A stretch of 64,000 nucleotides of DNA from CAZIKF01 sp964539825 (GTDB taxonomy: Bacteria; Muiribacteriota; UBA6191), in the NCBI GenBank assembly GCA_964539825.1, contig CAZIKF010000021.1:24231-88230 (forward strand). The letters are read 5' to 3'. Positions 16,927 through 25,709 of the stretch are shown one piece after another. The notes beneath the pieces are model-generated. The model did not search any database, was not told the DNA's origin, and worked only from the letters and a program-made list of their open reading frames with translations. The first letter of the stretch is position 1, and each line of letters starts with the position of its first letter. A program made the translations under genes and the position numbers.

Positions 16927-17656
16927 AATCTGCCTTGTTTCCGGCTCTTCGCGAGGGATCGGCAAAGGAATAGCTTCGGTCCTTATTCGCGAAGGCTACA
17001 CCGTATATATCACGGGTAGAAACGAGGAATGCCTGAAGCAAGCGCAGGCTGATCTGGGAATGCTCGCGCATTCAATCAAGGCAGATTTTTGTTCTTCTGA
17101 TGAGATCAAAAGTGTACTGGAGCAAATCTGTGAAAATGAGGGCGGACTGGATTTGGTCGTTGCAAATGTAGGCAGCGGCAAATCCATTCCCGGTGCGGAT
17201 GTATCCCTTCAGGAGTACCGCAGGGTGTTTGATCTCAATTTTTTCCCAACCGTAGATTTATGTCACCAGGCCCTGAATTACCTTCGGGAAGGGGGCCATC
17301 TTGTGTGCATTGGCTCCATAGCTGGGTCAGAGGCCCTTGGTGCCCCGGTTCCCTACGCAAGTGCCAAGAGTGCGGTCGTGTCCTTCGCGAAACAACTGGC
17401 TCCCCAGATTTCCGGCAGGGACTTGCGAGTCAATGTGGTTTCCCCAGGAAATATCATGTTTCCTGGAAGTACCTGGGATGAAAAGATGAACAAAAATGCA
17501 CAAAATACACTAAATTATGTTCAATCCAATGTGCCTCTCAGAAGATTTGGTACCCCCGAAGAAATAGGAGAAGCAGTATTTTTTTTGGATCGTTGTACCT
17601 TCACTACCGGTGAAAACCTGGTTGTGGATGGCGGGCAGACCAGGGGTGTCTTATAG
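16919..17656 (+). CDS. Short-chain dehydrogenase/reductase
   Basis: Classical SDR of 245 residues. Cofactor loop SGSSRGIGKGIA near residue 7, NVGSGKS replacing the usual NNAG, catalytic SerTyrLys in CIGSIAGSEALGAPVPYASAKSA, and the C-terminal FTTGENLVVDGG. The GR that ends strand 2 (ITGRNEE) suggests NADP(H). It probably reduces or oxidises a sugar or acyl intermediate. GGGAGGA gives a clear ribosome site before ATG 16919. The stop TAG shares its last base with the GTG start of the next SDR. Confidence 0.87.
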   Translation: MGRICLVSGSSRGIGKGIASVLIREGYTVYITGRNEECLKQAQADLGMLAHSIKADFCSSDEIKSVLEQICENEGGLDLVVANVGSGKSIPGADVSLQEYRRVFDLNFFPTVDLCHQALNYLREGGHLVCIGSIAGSEALGAPVPYASAKSAVVSFAKQLAPQISGRDLRVNVVSPGNIMFPGSTWDEKMNKNAQNTLNYVQSNVPLRRFGTPEEIGEAVFFLDRCTFTTGENLVVDGGQTRGVL

Positions 17657-18495
17657 TGGCGGATGAGACGGTTGGAAGCCGGTTTTTGATCCATGGTGAG
17701 GTGGCACTGATAACAGGGGGAGCCGGGCTTCTTGGACCCCGTCACGCCAAGGCTTTGCTAGAAGCCGGCGCGAAAGTAGCCCTTGCTGATATTCGAGAGG
17801 ATTCTCTTAGAGAAATTGTGGCAGGATTTGAATCCAGGTTTCCAAACCAGGTCATCGGCCTTGAATGTGATGTTACCCGTGAAAACGAGATCAGGGAGAT
17901 GGGATCCAAAGTCGAAGCCAAATTTGGTTCTCTCCCTTCAATTCTGGTGAATAACGCGGCAATCGATCCCAAATTTGAAACTAACTCGGCTCGCTCCCCT
18001 TCCAGATTAGAGAACTTTCCCCTGGATTCCTGGAACCGGGAAATTTCAGTCGGTCTAACCGGAGCCATGCTGTGTTCCAGAGTTTTTGGATTTGAAATGG
18101 CTCGCCTTGGTAAGGGAGTTATTCTTAACATTGCCTCTGACCTCGGAATCATTGCTCCTGATCAGAGAATCTACCAGGTCCCGGGAAAAGAGGAGCAGCA
18201 GCAGCCAGTCAAACCGGTCACCTATTCTGTGATCAAACATGGATTGATAGGCCTGACCCGCTATCTCGCAACCTATTGGGGCGATAAGGGCGTAAGAGCT
18301 AATGCACTGGCCCCTGGAGGGATATTTCATGGTCACGAAGATGGCTTTGTAGACCGTTTAACAAACCTCATCCCCATGGGGAGAATGGCCAATCTAGACG
18401 AATATGAAGCGGCCATTGTGTTCCTTTGCTCAAACGCTAGCAGCTACATGAATGGTGCCGTTTTGAGTATGGACGGGGGACGTACAGCCTGGTAG
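17656..18495 (+). CDS. SDR oxidoreductase, PtmA-like (flagellin/glycan modification type)
   Basis: SDR of 279 residues starting at GTG 17656. The cofactor loop is TGGAGLLGPRHA and the NNAA motif is VNNAAIDPKFE. The Tyr-Lys pair lies in YSVIKHGLIGLTRYLATYWG after an insertion (DQRIYQVPGKEEQQQ), and NALAPGGIFHGH follows. This insertion and the PGG segment resemble PtmA, an SDR of Campylobacter legionaminic-acid biosynthesis. A close relative lies at 24917-25693. Function as a nonulosonate-pathway dehydrogenase is inferred from this likeness and from the neighbouring CMP-sugar synthetase. Confidence 0.82.
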   Translation: MADETVGSRFLIHGEVALITGGAGLLGPRHAKALLEAGAKVALADIREDSLREIVAGFESRFPNQVIGLECDVTRENEIREMGSKVEAKFGSLPSILVNNAAIDPKFETNSARSPSRLENFPLDSWNREISVGLTGAMLCSRVFGFEMARLGKGVILNIASDLGIIAPDQRIYQVPGKEEQQQPVKPVTYSVIKHGLIGLTRYLATYWGDKGVRANALAPGGIFHGHEDGFVDRLTNLIPMGRMANLDEYEAAIVFLCSNASSYMNGAVLSMDGGRTAW

Positions 18496-18516
18496 TTCTG
18501 GCGGTCTGGGCGGAGC

Positions 18517-20283
18517 ATGGAGTTTTCAAAGAACAAAACTCTGATCCCGGTCCGCATCCCGGCAGAACCAGACCCAGATTTTATTTATCTTGGGATTTGG
18601 GCTGTTCCGGAGAAGAAAGTACCGGACCCAGCAGATTTAGCTATTCTGCCTTACCACTATAGAGATAGAAACCTCCTGCGTGCGGACTATGATCTCTGTC
18701 TCTCCCTATACCAACACTGGGTCTCAAAATTAGGTACTTTGCTCAACAGGATTCACGGTGTTAGCTATCCCCTGCGAAGCTGGAAAATTCTGTTAGGACC
18801 CTGGCTATTGGGTTTTATTAACGTTCTTTGTGACCGCCACCGCTCCCTCCAAGCGGCCTTGCAGGAGAAAAGGATTGGGAAAGTAATCACCCTCTCAGAG
18901 GATTCCTTTCAAATTCCCTTAGATTATTTGGAATACGTATACCTGCTAGAAGAAGACAAATACAATCACCAGATTTATACCCAGTTACTGAGTCTTATGA
19001 ATATGCCAGTGGGCTCGTTTGAGCCGCTGGCCAGAAAAGAAAATCAACTGGACCCTTCCGCGACCACCAATAGAAAGGAGGTGTTCAAAAATACCCTCAA
19101 GAGAATGGGTAATGAAATGATCTCCCTGATACCGGGTTCAAAGTACTCTCAAATCGCGATTCGCTTGATGGGGGCTCAAAACACTCTGGCTCTGTTTTAT
19201 AGAAGTCGAGGAAAGCTCCGGCCGCTACTTGCGCCTTTTCTGTTCCCATCAGAAATAGATAGCGATCCAGCTCAAAGGAAAGACCTGGGGCAATCACTGG
19301 AAAGCAGTGACACTAAGAAAGATTCACATTTCTTAGATAGAGCACTGGAGACACTTATTTCTCACCATCTCCCCAGGCTGTATTTGGAGGGTTTTTCATC
19401 TTTAAGGAATACTCAGACCCAAAAGAGTGAAAATTTAATCCTTGGCGGGGGAGAAGTACATCAGGATGAAGCCTGTAAGGCATGGGTTGCTGAGAGTATT
19501 TCCAGAAATCCAGAGACAAAAATTATGGTAGGCCAACATGGGGGGTTCTACGGAACCGCGGCATTCAGTCCTCTAGAATTTCATGAACGCGACATCGCGG
19601 ATTATTACCTGACGATGGGATGGCAAGAAGAGAGGACAATACCCTACTCAAATCCACTTCTCTTTTCTGCGATGAAAGGCTCAGGTCAAAACCCAATTCC
19701 GGGGAGCATACTTTTCGCGTCCAACACAGGACCACGCTATTTAAGAAGAATCTGGTCTTCCCCGGTGGCAGCATCTCTTTTGGAGTATTACCGTTCAAGG
19801 GAGAAGTTTCTCAGGGCCGTGGGAGAGGAATACAGGGACCAAATTCTTGTTCGGCTGCATCCCCGCGACCATGGATGGGGACAGAAGACTTTACTAAACG
19901 ACTTACCCTGGGTGAGGTTTGATGCGGGAGAAAAGTCTTTTAAACAAAGGTTGAGTGAGACTCAAATCTGTGTTGTAGACAACAATCACACCACGCTATT
20001 GGAAAGCCTGGCTGAGGGTAAACCTACCATTCTTTACCTTGATCCGGCTTATTGGGAATTAAGAGAAGTAGCTAAACCTTACTTTGAGGATTTACGAATT
20101 CAGGGAGTATTTCACGAGAGCGCCGCCTCAGCCGGTGAATTTCTCCATGAACTCCTGAAAGAATCTAAAATCCAGCCGTGGTGGTCTTCGCAGTCGGTCC
20201 AAAAAGCAGTTTCAAATTTTCAAGACAGGTTTTGTCGCCAAGAAGAAAATTGGTCGCAAAACCTTTTAAACCAACTCGACTAA
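18517..20283 (+). CDS. LIC12162-type surface carbohydrate transferase
   Basis: Protein of 588 residues matching the layout of the Leptospira-named LIC12162 transferase family. The N-terminal lead has IYLGIWAVPE. A central VGQHGGFYGTAAFSPLEFHE follows, and the C-terminal transferase core has LVRLHPRDHGWGQ, VVDNNHTTLLESLAEGKPTILY and LDPAYWELREVAKPYFEDL. GT-B-like folds with the NNxTTxLES box bind the nucleotide sugar. It is the last gene of the rightward block and probably transfers the CMP-activated sugar made upstream. Its 3' end is 22 bases from the 3' end of the leftward NeuB gene. Confidence 0.78.
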   Translation: MEFSKNKTLIPVRIPAEPDPDFIYLGIWAVPEKKVPDPADLAILPYHYRDRNLLRADYDLCLSLYQHWVSKLGTLLNRIHGVSYPLRSWKILLGPWLLGFINVLCDRHRSLQAALQEKRIGKVITLSEDSFQIPLDYLEYVYLLEEDKYNHQIYTQLLSLMNMPVGSFEPLARKENQLDPSATTNRKEVFKNTLKRMGNEMISLIPGSKYSQIAIRLMGAQNTLALFYRSRGKLRPLLAPFLFPSEIDSDPAQRKDLGQSLESSDTKKDSHFLDRALETLISHHLPRLYLEGFSSLRNTQTQKSENLILGGGEVHQDEACKAWVAESISRNPETKIMVGQHGGFYGTAAFSPLEFHERDIADYYLTMGWQEERTIPYSNPLLFSAMKGSGQNPIPGSILFASNTGPRYLRRIWSSPVAASLLEYYRSREKFLRAVGEEYRDQILVRLHPRDHGWGQKTLLNDLPWVRFDAGEKSFKQRLSETQICVVDNNHTTLLESLAEGKPTILYLDPAYWELREVAKPYFEDLRIQGVFHESAASAGEFLHELLKESKIQPWWSSQSVQKAVSNFQDRFCRQEENWSQNLLNQLD

Positions 20284-20304
20284 AGGAGGGCTCTCTACAA
20301 AACC

Positions 20305-21138
20305 TTAGTTTCCGCGCAGCTTTTTTCGGATAGGAACTTCTGTCTCAGAAACCACCTTGATTCCATCGCCCAGGCAGGCTTCCACCGTACGAATATCGGC
20401 AAGCAATCGAATCAGGTTATCAATCTCTATTGAGGCTGCCTGATCCGATCCATACATGGTTCGATCCAGGGTTATGTGACGCTCAATGGAAGTTGCGCCA
20501 AGGGCAACAGCGGTAGAGGAAACCACTCTGCCTACCTCATGCCCGCTATAACCGACATCACAGCCAAATTTGTCTCTCAAAGTTAGAATACAATTAAGAT
20601 TGGCCATCTCATTTTTCATTGGATAAGTACTGTTGCATTGCATCAATTCAAAGGGACAGTTATGAGATCGAAAGACATCTACAGCCTCTGCTATTTCTTC
20701 CATGGTACTCATGCCTGTAGAAATGAAGGTATGGCGCTTGAGTTTTGCCACGGCCTTTAAGATCTCCATGTCCGTGAGCATCGCGGAGGCAATTTTGTGA
20801 TAGGGCAGATCAAAGCTTGCTAAGAAATCCACGGACTGAACATCCCATGCCGACCCAAACCAGTGAATTCCCTTATCCTTACAGTAGGAGTCGATTTCCT
20901 GGTATTGTTCAATCCCAAATTCCAGTCCTTCTTTTTGAGCTCTTTGGGTTTTTCCCCAGGGGCTTTCTCGAAAGGAGGCCAACAATTCCTGTGTATACAC
21001 CACATCAATGGTTCTCTTCTGAAATTTCACCGCGTCACACCCGGCCAGAACTGCTCCATCAATGAGTTTCTTACAGATAGCGAGATCCCCATTATGATTG
21101 ATTCCTATTTCTGCAATCACGAAAGTCTTCTTGGACAT
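20305..21138 (-). CDS. NeuB-family nonulosonic acid synthase lacking the SAF domain
   Basis: TIM-barrel synthase of 277 residues that condenses phosphoenolpyruvate with an aldose or aldose phosphate. Family motifs are IAEIGINHNGD near residue 8, AVKFQKR, the STGMSTMEEI strand, MQCNSTYPMKNEM, GYSGHE and ERHITLDRTMYGSDQAAS. Typical NeuB/LegI/PseI proteins have about 340 residues because a C-terminal antifreeze-like SAF domain completes the active site. This one stops right after the barrel (RKKLRGN). I see no SAF domain encoded nearby. A KdsC-like phosphatase follows in the same direction 28 bases later, which suits a 9-phosphate product. Confidence 0.88.
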   Translation of the reverse strand: MSKKTFVIAEIGINHNGDLAICKKLIDGAVLAGCDAVKFQKRTIDVVYTQELLASFRESPWGKTQRAQKEGLEFGIEQYQEIDSYCKDKGIHWFGSAWDVQSVDFLASFDLPYHKIASAMLTDMEILKAVAKLKRHTFISTGMSTMEEIAEAVDVFRSHNCPFELMQCNSTYPMKNEMANLNCILTLRDKFGCDVGYSGHEVGRVVSSTAVALGATSIERHITLDRTMYGSDQAASIEIDNLIRLLADIRTVEACLGDGIKVVSETEVPIRKKLRGN

Positions 21139-21165
21139 GTCCTAACCTCCTGTATCTCCCCTTTG

Positions 21166-21630
21166 TTAAGAGAAGATATCCATCAATTCTCGAACCACAC
21201 CTTCACCTCCGCGAGCCTTTGTGACTACGTGCGCAAGGTCAATAATTTCTGAACAGCTATCCTGGGGACAGACCCTGAGACCACAGGTTTCCATGGCTTC
21301 CAAATCGTTGATATCATTACCAATATAAAGGGTCCGTTCCGGTTTGACTCCAGATTCTTCCCAGATTTGGCGTAAAGCGTCTAATTTAGATTCTGAGCCC
21401 TGTATCACCGCAAGATTGAGCTTCTTGGCCCTAGAGCTTACAACAGGATTTGTTTCTGTAGATAAAATAACCTGTTTCTTATCCTGTTTTTTAAAATAGG
21501 ATATTGCCAGCCCATCTCCTCGATTGCAAAAGACCCCTTCAGTGCCGTCTTCTAAAACCAGAACCCGGTTGTCCGTAAGGACTCCATCAAAATCATAAAC
21601 AAAGAGATCAAAGTCTTCTAATCTATGCAT
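21166..21630 (-). CDS. KdsC-like HAD phosphatase (nonulosonate 9-phosphate or Kdo 8-phosphate phosphatase type)
   Basis: Capless (C0) HAD phosphatase of 154 residues. Motif I VYDFDGVLTDNRV, motif II STETNPVVSSRAKKL with Ser/Thr and following Lys, and motif III GNDINDLEAME are intact. KdsC releases phosphate from Kdo 8-phosphate; close relatives release it from KDN 9-phosphate in Bacteroides, where the gene also neighbours a synthase and a CMP-KDN synthetase. Its position upstream of the NeuB-like gene supports the second role here. Both genes lie 28 bases apart on the same strand, with this one first. Confidence 0.85.
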   Translation of the reverse strand: MHRLEDFDLFVYDFDGVLTDNRVLVLEDGTEGVFCNRGDGLAISYFKKQDKKQVILSTETNPVVSSRAKKLNLAVIQGSESKLDALRQIWEESGVKPERTLYIGNDINDLEAMETCGLRVCPQDSCSEIIDLAHVVTKARGGEGVVRELMDIFS

Positions 21631-21718
21631 TACTGCCCATTTTTCGCTGAACGCGCATTCTACACAGGGTAACGCTTTTAAAGCAAAGAAGGTCCGCAGC
21701 TGAAAATAGAAATGCCTG

Positions 21719-23425
21719 TTAAGAAGCTGAAATATTGCCCTTGAGATCGGATTTACTCAAAAGAGGGGGAGAATTTCGAAAATCAAGAAGATGACCCGCT
21801 TTACCGGCAAGGCTTCGACGGTGAGTAACCAGAATAATCAAGATCTGGGGAAGAAAGCTCTGGATGGACGTCCAAACATTAGACTCTGTTTTTGAGTCCA
21901 GGTTACTGGTGGCTTCATCAAGGATGAGCAGGTCAGGTTTGCGGGCGATGGCCCTGGCTATGGCAAGGCGCTGTTTTTGTCCGGTAGAGAGCCCCAGTCC
22001 GCTCTCGGTGATTTGAATGGAGTGAAGATCTTGCTCACAACTAGCCAGATCGTCTAATTGCGCGACTTTCAGACTTTGGAGCATCCATTCACTGGTATGT
22101 AGACTCTCGTTATGGTTTCCATATTTGAGATTCTCGAAAAGACTTCCTCCGATGAGATATGGATCTGAACTCACATAGGAGATTCTTTGTGTATATTCTC
22201 CCAATTTCCAGGACTGGTCATTAATCAGAACTTCCCCTTCCATTTTCCGATAAAGCCTCAGTATGGAATCCAGAAGGGTACTTTTCCCACATCCAGAAGG
22301 CCCTATAATTGCTAATGCTTCGCCGGAGTTTAAGGTGAGTTCAAAATTTTCAAGGATTGGGTCTTCAGTTTCTACCGGATGATCCAGTCGCTCTAGCTTC
22401 AAGCTAAGACTCTTGATGGGCTCGGAAGAAGGTTTACAAGATTCATCGACTTCCAGCAGCTCTGACCCGGGCAGTTCATTTGCTTGAATAAAGGAGGTTT
22501 GCAGGCTGCGAACCTGGCTGAAGTTTCCCGCGGCGTTTCCCATACACTGGGAAAAGCGAAAGAGAATATAGATGAAGATGATGATATTCGTTTTGTACTC
22601 AAGGTAGATAGCCAGTAAGAGAATCAAAGTGACCGTAACATATCCGAAAGAGTTGGGAGCATTAGATGCGATAGCATAGTATTTGTTGACCTTAAGAGAA
22701 AAACGGAAATACTCACTGGATTGGTGCTCCATTGCTTGTACTTCGTAGTTTTCCATGTGGAGTAACTTAATCAATTTATGATTTTGCTTCGCGCGCAGGA
22801 GGTATTGGTTCAGGGTGGCCATCCATTCAGCCCTCTTATTGCCAGAAAGGGTTGAGCGGGAGCCCACATACCTTACCAACGAGGCAACAATCACAAACAT
22901 GAACAGAGCTACGATAAACAAATTTGGACTAAAAACCAGGCAGGCCACCATATAGAGAATGGCCAATCCTCCCTGAAAAATCATACTCATAAAGCTGGCA
23001 AAGAAATTTCCAGCCCTGGGGATGGCTTCGGTGAGCAGGTTGCTAAGTTGAGATTGTTCCACGTGTCCAAGTGGTGAAAATAAAGCAGCTCTAACCCAAC
23101 GATTTCTCAAGAATACGGTGGTCTTTTCCCTCATCCCTTCCTGGGAATAAATACTCGTCAAAGTACAGGCTGCCCGCAGGCATACCAGTGTGAAGAGACT
23201 CACTACAAAGAAAGTGGGGAGAGTTTCATTGATTTGGATACCGGGGATATGGATCTGTTCCTGATTTCCCATCAACAAGGCTATGAGCTGCTGCATGGAG
23301 TAGGAAAGGCCAACCTCAACACCAAAAAGTACCAGGGTGGAAACAAACCAGCAAAGAACCCATATTTTCAGCCCCGCCAGGTCAAAAAGATTTCGGACCG
23401 TTGATATGGGCAAGGGATTGGACAT
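21719..23425 (-). CDS. ABC exporter, fused permease and ATPase (MsbA/PglK-like half-transporter)
   Basis: Half-transporter of 568 residues. Roughly residues 15-330 form the six-helix membrane domain (hydrophobic stretches such as IWVLCWFVSTLVLFGVEVG). The ATPase follows with Walker A GPSGCGKSTL, signature LSTGQKQRLAIARA, Walker B LLILDEATSNLD and H-loop VTHRRS. It works as a homodimer, flipping lipid-linked glycans or lipids across the inner membrane. In this island it is the natural candidate for exporting a glycan repeat unit. It is 88 bases upstream of the KdsC-like gene on the same strand and probably leads that transcript. Confidence 0.87.
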   Translation of the reverse strand: MSNPLPISTVRNLFDLAGLKIWVLCWFVSTLVLFGVEVGLSYSMQQLIALLMGNQEQIHIPGIQINETLPTFFVVSLFTLVCLRAACTLTSIYSQEGMREKTTVFLRNRWVRAALFSPLGHVEQSQLSNLLTEAIPRAGNFFASFMSMIFQGGLAILYMVACLVFSPNLFIVALFMFVIVASLVRYVGSRSTLSGNKRAEWMATLNQYLLRAKQNHKLIKLLHMENYEVQAMEHQSSEYFRFSLKVNKYYAIASNAPNSFGYVTVTLILLLAIYLEYKTNIIIFIYILFRFSQCMGNAAGNFSQVRSLQTSFIQANELPGSELLEVDESCKPSSEPIKSLSLKLERLDHPVETEDPILENFELTLNSGEALAIIGPSGCGKSTLLDSILRLYRKMEGEVLINDQSWKLGEYTQRISYVSSDPYLIGGSLFENLKYGNHNESLHTSEWMLQSLKVAQLDDLASCEQDLHSIQITESGLGLSTGQKQRLAIARAIARKPDLLILDEATSNLDSKTESNVWTSIQSFLPQILIILVTHRRSLAGKAGHLLDFRNSPPLLSKSDLKGNISAS

Positions 23426-23581
23426 CTCGACTCAGAAGGAAAAAAGTTCGGCGTTCCCGCGTAATCTAAAAGTCAATTTAACTCCATTCCTGGGAAAGCT
23501 GGAAAACTGGAATAGATTTCATTAGTATTCGTAAATTGTGTCAATGTCTGTGACAGGAATTTCAGAGAGCGGTGAAGTGCG

Positions 23582-24907
23582 ATGAGCCAGGAAAATTCTC
23601 ATAAAAATCGAGTTTTAATTTACGTCGATATGCGCCGTCGGGACTATACCACGGCCACCTATCTGAAGCACGAGCTGGAAAAATTAGACCTTGAGGTAAA
23701 GTTCGCGTCTCGCTATACAGTTCGTTGGATCTACCCCTATTTTCGACCCCATGTCATCATTTCCAGCCACTGCAACATGTTTGAAGGTCCGCTGCTGGAT
23801 CAATGGGCAAGAGAGTGCGAAATCGTTGTAGCACCGGTTGAAGGGGCAGTTGTAGAAGATAAGGAGCTTTTCTTGTCACTGACTGAGGATGGAAAGTTTC
23901 ATCCTGGTGTTCGAGTTAATGACTTCGCCCCTCGAATGACTCGATACTATAGCTGGGGAGAGAGACAAAAAAGGTGGCTTCTGGGAGAACAAGTTTTTCA
24001 AGACAATCAGGTTGTGGTTACCGGGTATCCGCGATTTGACATCAAATATCAGGGTGGAATTATTGACCGAAAGAACCTTCCCATTGGGTTTTTATCTAGT
24101 TTTGATCGTATTTCAGTATTTGATAATCGCTCCGTATTTGAGCTTGTAGATGGACAACGGCCACCTAAGAATTACTACTTTTCCAATCGAAATGTAGAGG
24201 ATAGATACTGGTGCGCGGTTGCTCATATCCGCCTTCTCTTTGAGCTCTTGGATCGTTGCAAGGAGCAGGGAAGAAAGGTCTTGATTCGTCCGCATCCAAA
24301 TGAAAGTCTCAGGGATTATGATTACCTGAAGAAAACCTATCCCGAAAATGTGAGCTTCTGTACCGACCCTGATATGGGACGGTTTTTAGAACAAGTCTCC
24401 TCCCTGGTGGTTCTTAACAGTACAGCGATTGTAGATGCGGTACTGCACAAGGTCCCAGTGATTTGTGTGGAGGAGCTGTTAAGAGGACGTTATCAAGAGC
24501 ATTTTGACTGGCAGGAGGTACGCAAGAAGTATTTGGATCATCTGTGGCGCCCTAAATCAGATGTCGAACTGGACGAGTTGCTGGGAAAAGCACAGAGAGG
24601 TGAGTTGAAATGCCTGCCTCAGCAAGAACCCTTCGATGAGTTCATCCAGGATGTCTATAATCTACCCTCTGACCACACAGCCGCTTATTTGATTGCACAG
24701 GATGTTTTGAAGACCCTGGGGGAATCAAAAAAAGAACAGAAGCCAAGGGGAACTCTTGCCGGATTACTTCTTTTTCTTAGAATTCTTGCCAGATTGGGGC
24801 GTAATCTTGTAGATCGTGAAACCTGGAGAATCGATAGGGATTATCACCTGATGTTTCGCGAACCCCCGGCCGAAGAAACCTTTTTGTCCAATTACCGCGG
24901 GCTTTGA
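23582..24907 (+). CDS. Surface carbohydrate biosynthesis protein (TIGR04396-like)
   Basis: Protein of 441 residues resembling a 'surface carbohydrate biosynthesis' family. The N-terminus is LIYVDMRRRDYTTATYLKHEL, followed by IISSHCNMFEGP and VVVTGYPRFD. The C-terminal core has KVLIRPHPNES and LVVLNSTAIVDAVLHKVPVI, the polyP/CDP-glycerol-transferase-like GT-B pattern of bacterial glycan transferases. No membrane helices are evident. It is a single rightward gene between two leftward operons and ends 9 bases from the SDR stop. It is a likely glycan assembly or transfer enzyme of unknown linkage; the family number is from memory. Confidence 0.68.
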   Translation: MSQENSHKNRVLIYVDMRRRDYTTATYLKHELEKLDLEVKFASRYTVRWIYPYFRPHVIISSHCNMFEGPLLDQWARECEIVVAPVEGAVVEDKELFLSLTEDGKFHPGVRVNDFAPRMTRYYSWGERQKRWLLGEQVFQDNQVVVTGYPRFDIKYQGGIIDRKNLPIGFLSSFDRISVFDNRSVFELVDGQRPPKNYYFSNRNVEDRYWCAVAHIRLLFELLDRCKEQGRKVLIRPHPNESLRDYDYLKKTYPENVSFCTDPDMGRFLEQVSSLVVLNSTAIVDAVLHKVPVICVEELLRGRYQEHFDWQEVRKKYLDHLWRPKSDVELDELLGKAQRGELKCLPQQEPFDEFIQDVYNLPSDHTAAYLIAQDVLKTLGESKKEQKPRGTLAGLLLFLRILARLGRNLVDRETWRIDRDYHLMFREPPAEETFLSNYRGL

Positions 24908-24916
24908 AAAGTAGAA

Positions 24917-25693
24917 TTAAAGGCTGAATCCATCATCAATGACCAGGTTTTGGCCATTCATAGACATGGATTGGTCGGAGAGTAAAAAAATTATGGCTCC
25001 ACTTAGGTCTTGTGGTTCAAGCATTCCCTTGGTTGAGCAGAATTGCCTATAAGCCTCCAGAAAGCTCTCCGGCTGCCCACGTAGAACTCCACCAGGACTC
25101 AGACAGTTGACCCGTATTCCAGATCCCTTAAGGTAGCGGGCGAAATAGCGGGTGAGTTGAAGAATCCCGGCTTTGGTTACAGCGTATTCAACGGGGGTGG
25201 TCATGTCCGTACCGGAATAAATTTGAAATCTCGGGGTCACGAAGCCGTATATGGAACAGAGGTTCACAATATTTCCCCCCCCCTGTTCGCGAAAGATCTT
25301 GATGGACTCTCTACAACAAAGAAAGTATCCACCAAGATGATCCTGGATATGACCATTGAAATCGTCATAGGAGATCTCTTCGGGTCCTTTTCCATAAGTG
25401 GGTGTACGGGGGTAAGCGTTATTTACGAGGGCATCCAATTTTCCAAATTCGGAGTGAATATCCAAAAGAGTCTGACTTACGCTGGTCTCAGAGCAAATAT
25501 CCATACTAACTGCCGTTGCTCTACACCCGGGAAACTCTTGCTCAAGTTCAGCGGCGAAGTCCCTGGCTTTTGACTCATCCATGTCAGCAAGAATGGGGAG
25601 TCCACCCTGGCTGGCAATAGCACGGCCAAAACTCTGCCCGAGAAATCCCGCGCCTCCCGTTAGAAGAACTACCTTGTTTTGAAGAGATTTCAT
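24917..25693 (-). CDS. SDR oxidoreductase, PtmA-like (second copy)
   Basis: SDR of 258 residues from ATG 25693, chosen because AGGGAGG lies about 10 bases upstream and the cofactor loop TGGAGFLGQSFG then begins near residue 12. The longer frame would run back into the preceding gene. Marks are VNNAYPRTPTYGKGPEE, YSGTDMTTPVEYAVTKAGILQLTRYFARYL with Tyr and Lys, and NCLSPGGVLRGQ. The FQIYSGTDMTTP insertion matches PtmA, linked to legionaminic acid synthesis. It is the last gene of a three-gene leftward operon with a class III aminotransferase and a CMP-sugar synthetase. Confidence 0.85.
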   Translation of the reverse strand: MKSLQNKVVLLTGGAGFLGQSFGRAIASQGGLPILADMDESKARDFAAELEQEFPGCRATAVSMDICSETSVSQTLLDIHSEFGKLDALVNNAYPRTPTYGKGPEEISYDDFNGHIQDHLGGYFLCCRESIKIFREQGGGNIVNLCSIYGFVTPRFQIYSGTDMTTPVEYAVTKAGILQLTRYFARYLKGSGIRVNCLSPGGVLRGQPESFLEAYRQFCSTKGMLEPQDLSGAIIFLLSDQSMSMNGQNLVIDDGFSL

Positions 25694-25709
25694 GAACCAA
25701 ATTCCTCCC

